This document shows positions 1 through 8,150 of a DNA stretch of 54,384 bases, piece after piece. Position numbers and translations under genes: made by a program. The DNA comes from Myxococcales bacterium UBA5297. GTDB taxonomy: Bacteria; Myxococcota; Myxococcia; Myxococcales; UBA5297. The DNA lies in assembly GCA_002408385.1 (NCBI GenBank), contig DHSB01000076.1, forward strand, positions 73,112 through 127,495, written 5' to 3'. Each line of letters begins with the position of its first letter. Positions within the stretch are counted from its first letter, which is position 1. The notes beneath the pieces were generated by a model. That model did not search any database. It was given only the letters and a program-made list of their open reading frames with translations, and was not told the origin of the DNA.

Positions 1-189
1 AAGGACAGTTCCCTCGCTCGCAAAGACGGTTCCCTCGTCCGCAAGGACAGCTCCCTGGCTCGCAAGGACAGTTCCCTCGCCCGCAAGGGCGGCTCCCTCG
101 TCCGCAAGGACAGATCCCTCGCCCGCAACGAGATTCGCCTCGTCGGAAAGGACTCTGTCCTGGCCCGCAATCGTTCCCGCCTGAGTCGA
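1..189 (+). repeat. 21-bp tandem repeat, about nine units decaying towards the 3' end
   Basis: The unit is AAGGACAGTTCCCTCGCTCGC-like (21 bp; the last base is implied by the period). Units start at 1, 22, 43, 64, 85 and 106 with only a few differences, then 127, 148 and 169 with many. Most differences among the first six units are synonymous or conservative, as expected for a selected coding repeat. The array starts upstream of the window. Confidence 0.85.
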
Positions 190-210
190 GAGCACCGAGC
201 CGATACGTGA
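1..210 (+). CDS. C-terminal end of a heptapeptide-repeat protein (5' end outside window)
   Basis: Frame 1 is open from the first base to TGA at 208-210. It encodes about 69 residues built from back-to-back seven-residue units of consensus K-D-S-S-L-A-R. Six units are clear (bases 1-126) and about three are decayed (127-189), followed by a short tail E-H-R-A-D-T. Third codon positions are mostly G or C, as in the confident genes here, which supports this reading. The 5' part, start codon and any signal or anchor lie outside the window. Leu recurs every seventh residue with Lys, Asp and Arg around it, so an amphipathic or solenoid-like structure is possible. I do not recognise the family and assign no function. 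Confidence 0.6.
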   Translation, partial: KDSSLARKDGSLVRKDSSLARKDSSLARKGGSLVRKDRSLARNEIRLVGKDSVLARNRSRLSREHRADT

Positions 211-300
211 CCGTCCGCTCGGCTGATCGCTTTCCCCTCCTCCGGCAACCAAGGCCGCGGATCATCGAGCTGCGCACGCCGCTGCGCTGGAGGAGCAAAC

Positions 301-939
301 ATGCGAAGGCTGGTCGCGGGAGTCCTGGCGCTGATGACGAGCGCTTGCTGGCACGTGGAGGGCAGCGGGGTCTACGCAGAGCAGACGAGACCCGTGGGCG
401 CCTTCAGCGAGGTCGTCCTCTCCGGCGGGCTGAAGGCCGAGATCTCCGCGGGCGCAGAGCCCTCGGTCGTCGTCTCGGGCGACGACAACCTCGTCTGCGT
501 CATCGAGACCACGGTAGACGGCGACAAGCTCGTCATCTCACCCGAACCCGGAATCCTCTACTCCGAGAGCCAGCCGCTGGTCGTGCGCGTGACCGCCGCG
601 ACGCTCTCGAGCCTCGAGGCGAGCGGCGCTTCACACATCTCGGCCCGGGGCATCAGCACCCGCTCCTTGAGCGTCGAGGCGAGCGGCGCGAGCCTCGTCG
701 ACCTCACCGGTTGGGCCGAGCGCGTCGAGCTGGAGGTCTCGGGCGCTTCCACTGTCAGAGCGTTCGACCTGGCCTCGAACACCGCGGTGGTCGAGGCGAG
801 CGGCGCCTCGAAGGTGCAGGTCCGCGCCGACATCGAGGCCAAGGTCGAGGCGAGCGGCGCCTCTGACGTCGAGGTGGCCGGCGAGGCGCGCATCCGCGAG
901 GACGTCAGCGGCGCCTCGAAGGTGACCCGCGTCGATTAG
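301..939 (+). CDS. DUF2807 (head GIN domain) lipoprotein
   Basis: This 212-residue protein begins with a short signal and a lipobox-like segment ending at Cys16 (T-S-A-C), so it is probably a lipoprotein. The rest matches the DUF2807 family of putative adhesin-like right-handed beta-helix proteins. It opens with the typical 'V-G-A-F-S-E-V-V-L-S-G-G-L' strand and then repeats E-A-S-G-A-S motifs at roughly 20-residue spacing. The start ATG at 301 follows a strong GGAGGAG about 5 bases upstream. The family's role is unknown; surface or periplasmic binding is usually suggested. It stands alone and converges on the downstream transporter gene, with a shared terminator between them. Confidence 0.85.
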   Translation: MRRLVAGVLALMTSACWHVEGSGVYAEQTRPVGAFSEVVLSGGLKAEISAGAEPSVVVSGDDNLVCVIETTVDGDKLVISPEPGILYSESQPLVVRVTAATLSSLEASGASHISARGISTRSLSVEASGASLVDLTGWAERVELEVSGASTVRAFDLASNTAVVEASGASKVQVRADIEAKVEASGASDVEVAGEARIREDVSGASKVTRVD

Positions 940-962
940 CCGTCGGGAAGCAACGCCACGAA

Positions 963-995
963 AAAGGCCGAGCGGGCGATGCCCACTCGGCCTTT
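963..995. terminator. Bidirectional intrinsic terminator between convergent genes
   Basis: AAAGGCCGAG (963-972) pairs with CTCGGCCTTT (986-995), and inside it GGGC (974-977) pairs with GCCC (981-984) around a GAT loop. The A-run on the left and T-run on the right make it work for both the plus-strand DUF2807 gene and the minus-strand transporter gene that end on either side. Confidence 0.85.
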
Positions 996-1020
996 CCGGT
1001 TTCCGGACTCGCTCGAAGTC

Positions 1021-3165
1021 CTACTCGCTCACCTTGCGGCGCGAGACGCGGTAGAGCACGAAGCTCATCACCGCGAAGAAGAGCACGCCGAGCAGCTCGT
1101 AGCCGCCGCTGCCGAGCGCCTTGTTGAGCGGCGAGTGCAGCGACAGCTTGCCGATGGCCTTTGCCCAGGTGTCGTTCGCCGAGATGATCGCCACCACGAC
1201 ACCAGCGATGGCGCCGCCGGCGACGAGGCCGGTCGCGAAGAGGTTGCCGGGTCCGAGCTCGCTCTCCTCGACCTTCTCCTTCTTCCGCGAGGCGACGAAG
1301 TCGGCGATGCCCTTGACCGCGCCACCGACGAAGATCGGCGCGGTGGTCGACAGCGGCAGGTAGGCGCCGACCGCGAACGACAGCGACTTGACGCCCATCA
1401 GCTCGACGGTCAGCGAGAGGAAGACGCCGACGAGGACGAACTGCCAGTCGAGGTTGAAGGCGAGCAGGCCCTTGATCAGCGTGGCCATCAGCGTTCCCTG
1501 CGGCGCCGGATAGCGCTCGGTGCCGATGGCGTGGGTGATGCCGGCAGCGGCCTGCTCGGCGGTCGGGTGGTCGAGGACCTGGATGGTGAGGCCGATGACC
1601 GCCGCGGCGGCGACCGCGCCGATGAGCAGGCCTATCTGCTGGTAGCGCGGGGTCGCGCCAACGAGGTAGCCGGTCTTCAGGTCCTGGGAGGTCGCGCCGG
1701 CGTTGGCGGCCGCGATGCAGACCATGCCCCCGACGCACAGCGCCATCGGCTGGAAGATGTCGCCGGTCCAGCCGAGGCCCACGAAGATGAGGCAGGTCGC
1801 CATAAGCGTGGCGATGGTCATGCCGGAGATCGGATTCGACGAGGAGCCGATGATGCCGACGATACGGCTCGAGACGGTGACGAAGAAGAAGCCGAAGACG
1901 ACGATGAAGATGCCGAGGACGAGCTTGCCGATGACCGAGTCGCCGGGGATGAACGGCAGGGCGGCCATCACGACGACCAGGCCGACGCTGCCGCCGAGCA
2001 CGGCGGTGATGGGCATGTCGCGCTCGGTGCGCTTGGCACTGACGGCGCCGACGCCCTTGCGCAGCGAGGCGACGCTCTCCTTGAACGAGCTGACGATGGT
2101 CGGCAGGGTCTTGATGAGCGTGATGAAGCCGCCCGCGGCGACCGCGCCCGCGCCTATCTGGCGGACGTAGGCGTAGTAGATGGCCTTGGGCATGCTCGCG
2201 AAGGTCTGAGTGACAGGATCCCAACCGGCGGCGCCGCCGGCGGTGGTCACGCTGCCGAGGTAGCCCAGCTTGACGAGCTGCGCGGCGATGTCCTCGGCCG
2301 GCACCAGGGTGGCGAGCAGCGGGATGATGCCGAGCCAGGCAAGCACGCCACCAGCGACGAGCACACCGGCGATCTTCGGGCCGATGATGTAGCCAACGCC
2401 TAGGTATTCGGGCGTGATCTCGCCGTTGATGGTCGCCGAGGGGAAGTAGCGGTTGGTCTGCTTGGAGACGAGCGCCGGGGCCTCGGCGATCACCTTGAAG
2501 ATCTTCTGCAAGAGCGCGTAGCCGAAGGCGAAGGCGACCCCGAAGTAGGCCGTGCGCGCGAGCGCCCCGCCCTTCTCGCCCGCGATGAGCACCGAGGCGC
2601 AGGCCGTGCCCTCGGGGTACGGCAGGTTCTTGTGCTCCTTGACGATGAGCGAGCGGCGCAGCGGCACCATCATGATCGTGCCGAGCACGCCGCCGAGCAG
2701 GGCCAGGGTGAAGATGGTCCAGTAGGAGAAGAACGGCGCGCCGACGCTGATGCCGGTGGTCGGGTCGCGCACCAGGAAGAGGAAGCCGGGCAAGGTGAAG
2801 ACGACGCCCGCGGCGATCGACTCGCCGGCCGAACCTATCGTCTGGACCATGTTGTTCTCGAGGATGGTCGAGCCGCCCAGCTTGCGCAGCACCGAGATGG
2901 CGAGCACGGCGATGGGGATCGACGCCGAGACGGTCAGACCGGCCTTGAGGGCGAGGTAGACGGTCGCCGCGCCGAAGATGATCCCGAAGAGCGCACCGAT
3001 GACGATCGCCTTGAGGGTGAACTCGGGGACCACTGCGTCGTGGGCGATGTAAGGCTGGAACTCGGCCTCTTCCGCCGCCGGGGCGATGACGACCGGCGCG
3101 GCCGGAGCCACCGGAACAGCCTCCTGATCGGCTGGTGTGAGATCGCGAGCGTCGTTCGTCGCCAT
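1021..3165 (-). CDS. OPT family oligopeptide transporter
   Basis: A 714-residue integral membrane protein of the OPT (oligopeptide transporter) superfamily, which imports peptides or metal chelates by proton symport. It has an acidic, Ala/Pro-rich cytosolic N-terminus followed by about 14-16 hydrophobic segments. Recognisable family stretches are 'F-I-I-G-A-L-F-G-I-I-F-G-A-A'-like first helix, 'N-N-M-V-Q-T-I-G-S-A-G-E-S-I-A-A-G' and 'A-G-A-T-S-Q-D-L-K-T-G-Y-L-V-G-A'. The frame is open further upstream to 3234, but I chose ATG at 3165 because GGAGGAG sits a few bases before it and the translated upstream segment does not look like protein. Substrate cannot be told from sequence. A dyad (3203-3221) lies in the presumed leader. 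Confidence 0.93.
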   Translation of the reverse strand: MATNDARDLTPADQEAVPVAPAAPVVIAPAAEEAEFQPYIAHDAVVPEFTLKAIVIGALFGIIFGAATVYLALKAGLTVSASIPIAVLAISVLRKLGGSTILENNMVQTIGSAGESIAAGVVFTLPGFLFLVRDPTTGISVGAPFFSYWTIFTLALLGGVLGTIMMVPLRRSLIVKEHKNLPYPEGTACASVLIAGEKGGALARTAYFGVAFAFGYALLQKIFKVIAEAPALVSKQTNRYFPSATINGEITPEYLGVGYIIGPKIAGVLVAGGVLAWLGIIPLLATLVPAEDIAAQLVKLGYLGSVTTAGGAAGWDPVTQTFASMPKAIYYAYVRQIGAGAVAAGGFITLIKTLPTIVSSFKESVASLRKGVGAVSAKRTERDMPITAVLGGSVGLVVVMAALPFIPGDSVIGKLVLGIFIVVFGFFFVTVSSRIVGIIGSSSNPISGMTIATLMATCLIFVGLGWTGDIFQPMALCVGGMVCIAAANAGATSQDLKTGYLVGATPRYQQIGLLIGAVAAAAVIGLTIQVLDHPTAEQAAAGITHAIGTERYPAPQGTLMATLIKGLLAFNLDWQFVLVGVFLSLTVELMGVKSLSFAVGAYLPLSTTAPIFVGGAVKGIADFVASRKKEKVEESELGPGNLFATGLVAGGAIAGVVVAIISANDTWAKAIGKLSLHSPLNKALGSGGYELLGVLFFAVMSFVLYRVSRRKVSE

Positions 3166-3202
3166 CTTCTCCTCCAATGGGGTGGTTGACGTGTAAGAGG
3201 GC

Positions 3203-3221
3203 GGAATCTCGCAGAGATTCC
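3203..3221 (-). promoter_or_regulatory. Perfect dyad upstream of the OPT transporter gene
   Basis: GGAATCTC (3203-3210), spacer GCA, GAGATTCC (3214-3221): an 8-bp perfect inverted repeat centred about 47 bases before the transporter start codon. The size and position fit either an operator for a dimeric regulator or a leader hairpin. No T-run follows, so a terminator is unlikely. Confidence 0.45.
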
Positions 3222-3397
3222 GAGTCCTGTCCACCCGCGCGAACCCTCGGAGGGCGAGATCGAAGCGGCTCGGAAACCGGGCCGCCGAGAGGGCGAGCCC
3301 CAGCTCGGGCCCGGACGCCCGAGCGGCGGCGCTCGGGTTCTCTTGCGCGGCTTTCGCGGCAACGGCGGCGCCCTTCTCTTCGCGCCGCTCTTGCCCG

Positions 3398-4924
3398 CTA
3401 ACCGTCCCTGCGCGCCCGCCTGCTCAGCGTGGCGAAGGTGGCGAGCCCTGCGAGCAGAACGAGTGGCGCAGGCACGGCGCCTGAGCCCGCGGCCGGGCAT
3501 CCGCACGACCCGCCCGCTATCGCGGCCTCGGCGCCTGCTCCGGCGTCCTTTCGCTGGCCGCCGTCCCCTCCGTTCGCGTCATCCTCCGGACCCGGCACCC
3601 CTGCATCGGCTCCGGAATCCGCGACTGCGGCATCCGGCCGCGTCCCGCCGTCGGACCCCTCGGGCGCCTGCTCGCAGATGCCCTCGACGCAGACCTGGCC
3701 CGCCGGGCAGCTCGCACCTTCGCAGGCATCGCGGCACGAGCCGCTCTCGTCGCACCACGTGCCGGGAGGACAGGCGCTGCCCGCGCAGGCGTCGATCGAA
3801 CAGCGGCCGTCCGCGTGGCAGCTCTGCCCCGAAGGACATCCGGTGCACTGACATCGATCGGTGCACAACCCGTCGGCGCAGACCTGGCCCTCGTCGCAGG
3901 TGATGGTGAGGCACGGGTCGACGCATGCGCCCGCACGGCAAGAGAGCCCGTGGGGACAGACGACTCCGTCGCACGGCCCCTTGCACTGACCATCGACGCA
4001 GCGGGTCCCCGAGGGGCACTCGAGCTGGGCGCAGGCGGGCTCGACGCACATTCCGTTGGCGTTGCAGACGAACCCTGAGCGACAGCCCAGCTCACCGGCG
4101 CAGCGGCGCACGCACGCGCCGAGGTCGCAGACCTGACCGGCCGGGCACTCGGCGCCCTCGTCGGCGATCCCGTTGCAGTCGTTGTCGAGGCCGTCGCAGG
4201 TCTCCGGCGAAGGCTGCACGTGCCCGACGCAGGCGAGCCCACCGCTCTGGCACTGGACCGTGCCGGACGCGCAGACGCCCTCGAGGCCGGTGTCGCAGGC
4301 GCCGCCGCCGCCGGAGCAGGTGATGCCGGTGACGAAGGTGGTCAGGTCGTCGAAGTCGTTGTCGCCGCCGGAGATGAGGTCCTCCCAGCCGAAGTAGAAG
4401 GCTCGGGGGACCGCGGTGCTGTTGTAGATGAGCAGGTGGATGAACGGGTTCTCGAGCTGAGCGTCCGGGTTGTAGCGAGGCTCGCTATAGAAGACGTAGA
4501 GGTGGTCGCTCACCGTGCCGCACGCGCCGACGGCCTGGTAGAAGCCGACCTCGCCGCCCGCGTAGCGCGGGTCGGAGCGGATCGACAGGGTCCGCACCGT
4601 CCCGACCGCGTCGTCGCACTTGAGAAATTCGTTCAGCTCGGAGGGTTCGGGCTTGCTGCCGGTGGCGTTGTACCAGCCGAAAGAGTTCTTGTAGCCGGCG
4701 TTGCGGGCGATGACCTCGAAGTTGAGGTCGCAGCCCGGGACGAAGGTCTGCGGCAGGATCGCCGCGTCGGCAAGCGCGTCGATGGCCTCGCCGCGCGCGT
4801 CGAAGAGCGACTGCAGCCCCGAGCCCGCCGGAATCGGCGTGCCGTCGGGCTGGCTGAGCGCCCACGCATCGGCGGACAGGGCGAGGACCGCGACGGTGGT
4901 GACGAGCGCACGGTGAAGAGTCAT
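3398..4924 (-). CDS. Secreted DUF4114 / Cys-rich protein with MYXO-CTERM-like anchor
   Basis: This 508-residue protein has a signal peptide (1-22), a DUF4114-type beta domain (about 60-195, ending in G-G-D-N-D-F-D-D-L), a MopE-like motif (E-T-C-D-G-L-D-N-D-C-N-G, about 240-252) and then five to seven Cys-rich EGF-like modules of the 'C-P-x-G-x-x-C' type to about 418. A low-complexity Asp/Ala/Gly linker follows. The last 35 residues contain G-S-C-G-C, a hydrophobic helix and R-R-A-R-R, which is the arrangement of MYXO-CTERM sorting signals in Myxococcota (processing by a myxosortase and surface retention). The start ATG at 4924 fits the signal peptide. Its role is presumably at the cell surface; the ligand is unknown. 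It is transcribed away from the lipoprotein gene at 5313. Confidence 0.88.
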   Translation of the reverse strand: MTLHRALVTTVAVLALSADAWALSQPDGTPIPAGSGLQSLFDARGEAIDALADAAILPQTFVPGCDLNFEVIARNAGYKNSFGWYNATGSKPEPSELNEFLKCDDAVGTVRTLSIRSDPRYAGGEVGFYQAVGACGTVSDHLYVFYSEPRYNPDAQLENPFIHLLIYNSTAVPRAFYFGWEDLISGGDNDFDDLTTFVTGITCSGGGGACDTGLEGVCASGTVQCQSGGLACVGHVQPSPETCDGLDNDCNGIADEGAECPAGQVCDLGACVRRCAGELGCRSGFVCNANGMCVEPACAQLECPSGTRCVDGQCKGPCDGVVCPHGLSCRAGACVDPCLTITCDEGQVCADGLCTDRCQCTGCPSGQSCHADGRCSIDACAGSACPPGTWCDESGSCRDACEGASCPAGQVCVEGICEQAPEGSDGGTRPDAAVADSGADAGVPGPEDDANGGDGGQRKDAGAGAEAAIAGGSCGCPAAGSGAVPAPLVLLAGLATFATLSRRARRDG

Positions 4925-5312
4925 TCGCGCCTCCGAGACGAGCGTTTGCGAACCATTGTCTGCCCGTAAAACCGGTCCAACAACCTCAAGAAAGGCCGGG
5001 AAAACTCCTTGAGCTCGGCCCCGCGCCCCCGGTCACCTCGAGCAAGGTCGAGAGGCGCGAGCATAGGCCGAGCCTGCGAGGCCGCAAGGACCCTTCGACG
5101 CCGCTCGCGCCGCTCGCGCGTCGGCAGCTACGCTCAGGGTGAGCCGAACCGGTCCGCGTCGAAGAAGGATTTCTCGACTCAGGCTTCTCCGCCCGCCCCT
5201 CGGCCGTGCAGGCGCATCTCACGCTTGGCGCCGGGGGTGGCGAGCCCTCGGTGGCGGCTGCACATCTTCCTTGTGCCGCGGGCTGCCGGCCGTGCGGCCC
5301 CTGGGGGTAACG
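4925..5312. other. Divergent intergenic region with a dispersed repeat
   Basis: This 388-bp gap separates two divergently read genes and should hold both promoters, but I see no convincing -35/-10 pair. Bases 5064-5143 belong to a dispersed repeat also found near 41111 (see that entry). No coding signal was seen. Confidence 0.5.
5064..5143 (+). repeat. Dispersed repeat family C, copy 1
   Basis: Starts with TAGGCCGAGCCTGCGAGG (5064-5081) and continues to CCCTTCGAC (5091-5099) and GCTCAGGG (5132-5139). The first part matches 41111-41152 in direct orientation, and the CCCTTCGAC...GCTCAGGG ends also appear, inverted, at 41102-41142. The two copies are over 35 kb apart in unrelated intergenic positions. 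Confidence 0.6.
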
Positions 5313-5816
5313 ATGAGATTTCGCGCGTCGGTCCTGGTGAGCGCGGCCCTGGTGCTCATCGGCTGCAAGGGTGAGCTGTGCGAGGGCGACTGCCCGGACA
5401 TCGCCGGGCTCTATCAAATCCAAGTCGTCTCGGTGACTGGCGCCTGCGGGTTCAGCTCGCTGACCCTCGGTCCGAGCCTCGACCTCGCGCAGAGCGCCGA
5501 CGGGCGCCGCGTCTTCGCCGAGGTCATCGACCCGACGAACGACCTGCGCCTGCTGGTAGCTGCCAACGTCAGCAACCTCGAGGAGGGCGAGGGCGGTTCG
5601 TTCAGCGGGTTCTCGCAATTCGCGAGCACCGCCCGGGCAAAGAGCGACACCCCGCCACAGCCGCTGCAGGTGCTCCTCACCGGCACCGTGGTCGAATCGG
5701 ACGGCCGGCTCCAGCTCAGCGGTTTTCTCTCGACGCGCCAGCTCCAGCCCGAGTTCTGCTCCGTCGACCTGGTCTTCACCGGCCTCGGACCTTTCGTCAC
5801 GCCGGCGGCTGAGTAG
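5313..5816 (+). CDS. Small hypothetical lipoprotein
   Basis: A 167-residue protein with a clear lipoprotein signal: M-R-F-R, a hydrophobic stretch, then lipobox L-I-G-C with Cys18. ATG at 5313 was chosen over upstream in-frame starts because the lipoprotein signal begins there and GGGGGT lies just before it. The mature part has four or five Cys residues (for example C-E-G-D-C near the N-terminus), mixed beta-strand character and no motif I recognise. It is probably a periplasmic or outer-membrane lipoprotein specific to this lineage. Confidence 0.7.
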   Translation: MRFRASVLVSAALVLIGCKGELCEGDCPDIAGLYQIQVVSVTGACGFSSLTLGPSLDLAQSADGRRVFAEVIDPTNDLRLLVAANVSNLEEGEGGSFSGFSQFASTARAKSDTPPQPLQVLLTGTVVESDGRLQLSGFLSTRQLQPEFCSVDLVFTGLGPFVTPAAE

Positions 5817-6299
5817 CCCGAGGGGCGACGCATCCCCTCACGTCTTGCGTGATCGGAAGAGCAACAAACCCATCACCCCCCAAGGCTTGGGAGCTCTGAG
5901 GCCGCGGTCAGCCTGCGCGACAACGCCATCTGGGAGCAGAGGCGGCAGTTCTGGCGGGCGGTGATCGCTGTTCGGACCAAATGGTGACTCCTGCCGACGT
6001 CGGAGTCGCAGCGGAGTCGCGCCGTCGCTGCCGCAGTTGTTCGTACTTGGCGTGCGAGGACGCAGGCTGCCGGGACCTACGTCGTTGCCCGGCACGACGC
6101 AGGCCGCCGTGACGGCGGGGCTCCCTCCTCGGCGCGCCCCGGTTCCGGAGTCGCGACGAGGGCCCGGCGGCGGGAGTCGGATAATCGGCCGGCCGGTCCA
6201 GAACGAATGAGCGTCCTCGTTGTAGTCCGGATGGCGCTCCGGTCGGAGGTTTGCTGGATGCTCCGTCGCCGAAGAACGCGCGCGGAGCTGCAGGTTTCG

Positions 6300-6495
6300 C
6301 AATCATTCCGGGGCCGCTCTGAACGAGCAGCGCCTCGAGCCGGGGACCGAAGCTGCTCAGCGCCTCTTCGGGCTCGGTCTTGAGCGACTCGGGCCAGCTT
6401 CGCACCGCCTCCGATGAGCCCGAGGCGCCCGAGGACCCGAGGACCCGGTGGTCGCCGACCCGGGCTAGCGCGAGCGCGCCGAGCAGCCACCACAT
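6300..6495 (-). pseudogene. Possible remnant of a secreted-protein gene in a gene-free stretch
   Basis: The 5817-6645 gap holds no convincing intact gene. On the minus strand, ATG at 6495 opens M-W-W-L-L-G-A-L-A-L-A, a signal-peptide-like start. About 60 codons follow with the high G/C third-position use of this genome, including a plausible amphipathic stretch (E-E-A-L-S-S-F-G-P-R-L-E-A-L-L). Beyond about 6300 the codon pattern is lost, although the frame stays open to 5908 with a Pro/Arg-rich translation. This looks like the surviving 5' end of a decayed gene. It could also be chance; there is no good ribosome-binding site. Confidence 0.3.
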
Positions 6496-6645
6496 CGCTC
6501 GATCTCTACTTGGGAGCCGGGACCCGACGTCGGGTTCCAGCTCCTCCTGTCTCCACGCCGCGCGGGGCGACGAGTCCCTCGCGGCCCCATTCCTCACCTT
6601 CCAGCCGGGAAAGCGACCATTTACCCTGATGCTAACGTTGAGGAG

Positions 6646-7209
6646 GTGAGCACCTCTGACCGTAAGCGCGCGACCAACGCCGACATCGAGGCACTAACCG
6701 AGAACGTGGTCGGGCAGATCATCGACGGCGAGCTGATTGCTCTGCCGCGTGCAACTGCTCGGCACAACAGGCTGGTCGTGAAACTCCTTGGAGTCCTCCT
6801 GCCTGCGTTCGACGATGCTCTCGGAAACATCGGCGGATGGATCTTTCTCAGCAAAACCGAGCTCCATCTAGGCGACGACGTGCTCGTTCCCGATATCGTC
6901 GGATGGCGCGGCTCCGAGCCTGCCGAGATTGACGAGCCCTTCCTCACAATCGCGCCCGACTTCATCTGCGAGGTGCTCTCGCCCTCGACAGCCGAAATCG
7001 CCAGGCGCCGCAAGCTACCCATCTACGCCAAGGCGGGAATCGGCCACGCCTGGTTGCTCGATCCCGAGGCGGAGTCGTTCGAGGTCTTCCGCCGCGCTGG
7101 CGAGGGTTGGGCCGTGGCCTGCGCTTGGTCGGCAGACGCTCGCCTGCGCGCCGAGCCTTTCGAGTCGATCGAGATCGACTTGGGCAAGCTCTGGCCCAAT
7201 CGACCTTGA
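6646..7209 (+). CDS. Uma2 family (DUF820) putative restriction-endonuclease-fold protein
   Basis: This 187-residue protein matches the Uma2/DUF820 family, which has a PD-(D/E)XK nuclease fold and is abundant in cyanobacteria and myxobacteria. Visible motifs are N-terminal 'I-I-D-G-E-L', the 'V-P-D-I-V-G-W' segment carrying the catalytic Asp, 'F-I-C-E-V-L-S-P-S-T' with the catalytic Glu, and 'K-L-P-I-Y-A-K-A-G-I' that usually follows. The GTG start at 6646 is supported by family N-terminal length. However, the best Shine-Dalgarno, AGGAGG at 6641-6646, touches the start codon, so initiation may be inefficient. The cellular role of Uma2 proteins is unknown; they often occur singly, as here. Confidence 0.88.
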   Translation: MSTSDRKRATNADIEALTENVVGQIIDGELIALPRATARHNRLVVKLLGVLLPAFDDALGNIGGWIFLSKTELHLGDDVLVPDIVGWRGSEPAEIDEPFLTIAPDFICEVLSPSTAEIARRRKLPIYAKAGIGHAWLLDPEAESFEVFRRAGEGWAVACAWSADARLRAEPFESIEIDLGKLWPNRP

Positions 7210-7573
7210 AGCGGGCATCTCGCTTCTCCGCCGGCCGAGCGAGCGACGGCGGACCCAGCTTGGATTTCCCCAGCGCGGAACCTCCCGGACTCGCCCGTCC
7301 GCGTCGGGCACTGGCCGGCCTGCTCGGGAGAGCGAGCGAGAGCCGTAGCCATGCCGTGAATTCTCGATGTCGCGGCAATCGCAGCCGCCGGGACGGCGAC
7401 CCTCCCCACCTCTTCTCGGCCGCCGGGTCGGGGCGCTCGCCCGGGTTGCCACCTCGCGCGCTCGCCCGCCTCTCGGGCGACTGCGACCCCGCGCCCGTCT
7501 GCCTCGCGCCGTCCGGGGCTCTTTCTCGCCCGCTGCCGATGGCCCAACTTCCTGCGGAGGAGCTGAAGCGGCC
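7210..7573. other. Gene-free region upstream of the exopolysaccharide operon
   Basis: This 364-bp segment has no reading frame with convincing composition on either strand. It should contain the operon promoter, but no sigma70-like pair stands out. Only the GGAGGAG near 7556-7562, which serves the next gene, is recognisable. Confidence 0.4.
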
Positions 7574-7741
7574 GTGGGAAAGCTCATCTTGATGTCGGTG
7601 CTCCTGGCGACGGTGGCGCTGCCGGCCATCGCGGCGCGCACGCGGGACGCCCGACGCGGGCTGGGCCGCCTGCTCTGGTGGGCGCTCGCCTTCAACGTCC
7701 TCTATTTGCTGGCGGTGCGCTTCGTCTATCCGCGTGTCTGA
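7574..7741 (+). CDS. Small two-helix membrane protein at the head of the exopolysaccharide operon
   Basis: A 55-residue protein starting at GTG 7574 (V-G-K-L-I-L-M-S-V-L-L). It has two hydrophobic segments (about 3-17 and 33-50) separated by a basic loop (R-T-R-D-A-R-R-G-L-G-R), and ends in R-F-V-Y-P-R-V. GGAGGAG lies 12 bases before GTG; ATG at 7592 is the alternative start. Only 16 bases separate it from the receiver gene, so it is probably the first gene of the operon. From memory, similar small proteins occur in myxobacterial exopolysaccharide loci, but I cannot name a function. Confidence 0.6.
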   Translation: MGKLILMSVLLATVALPAIAARTRDARRGLGRLLWWALAFNVLYLLAVRFVYPRV

Positions 7742-7757
7742 AGAGCGAGGGGGCGGC

Positions 7758-8147
7758 ATGAAGCCTCGAGTCCTGGTGGTCGACGACGATCCGCAGTTCC
7801 GCGAGTTGCTGCGCGGCTGGCTCGAAGCCCACGCCATCGAGGTCCACGAGGCCGGCGGCGCGCAGGAGGCGCTCGCGCGCGTCGAGGCGACCCCTCCCGA
7901 CCTGCTCTGCCTCGACCTGATGCTCCCGGAGCTGGGCGGCTTCGAGGTCTGCGAGCGCATCCGCCGCATCCCGAGCCTGGCGCGCCTGCCCATCCTCGTC
8001 GTCAGCGCCCGCGATCTGCCCGCCGACCGCGCCCTGGCCGAGGAGCTGGGCGCGAGCGCCTATCTGATCAAGCCGGTCGCCGCGGCGGCCTTCCTCGAGC
8101 AGGTGCGTGCCCTGCTCGCGCACCGCGCGGCCACGAGGGCGCTCTGA
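7758..8147 (+). CDS. Single-domain response regulator (EpsW-like)
   Basis: A 129-residue stand-alone receiver domain. It shows the acidic pair V-V-D-D-D near residues 7-11, the phospho-acceptor Asp in L-C-L-D-L-M-L-P (about residue 54), the conserved Ser of V-V-S-A-R-D and the Lys of L-I-K-P. There is no output domain, so it probably acts by protein contact. ATG at 7758 follows GAGGGGG. Its position just before a chain-length protein gene recalls EpsW in the M. xanthus eps locus (family knowledge), suggesting control of exopolysaccharide synthesis. No kinase is adjacent. Confidence 0.92.
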   Translation: MKPRVLVVDDDPQFRELLRGWLEAHAIEVHEAGGAQEALARVEATPPDLLCLDLMLPELGGFEVCERIRRIPSLARLPILVVSARDLPADRALAEELGASAYLIKPVAAAAFLEQVRALLAHRAATRAL

Positions 8148-8150
8148 CAC

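Noticed and set aside
1..189. Non-coding satellite or CRISPR-like array
   Set aside because: The 21-bp period preserves a heptapeptide in an open frame with synonymous changes, so a coding repeat is more likely.
207..866. Long plus-strand frame overlapping the DUF2807 gene
   Set aside because: Arg-rich, low-complexity translation in the wrong codon-bias phase; a shadow of the DUF2807 gene.
979..2403. 474-codon plus-strand frame opposite the OPT transporter gene
   Set aside because: Asp/Glu/Arg-rich antisense shadow of a clearly recognisable transporter.
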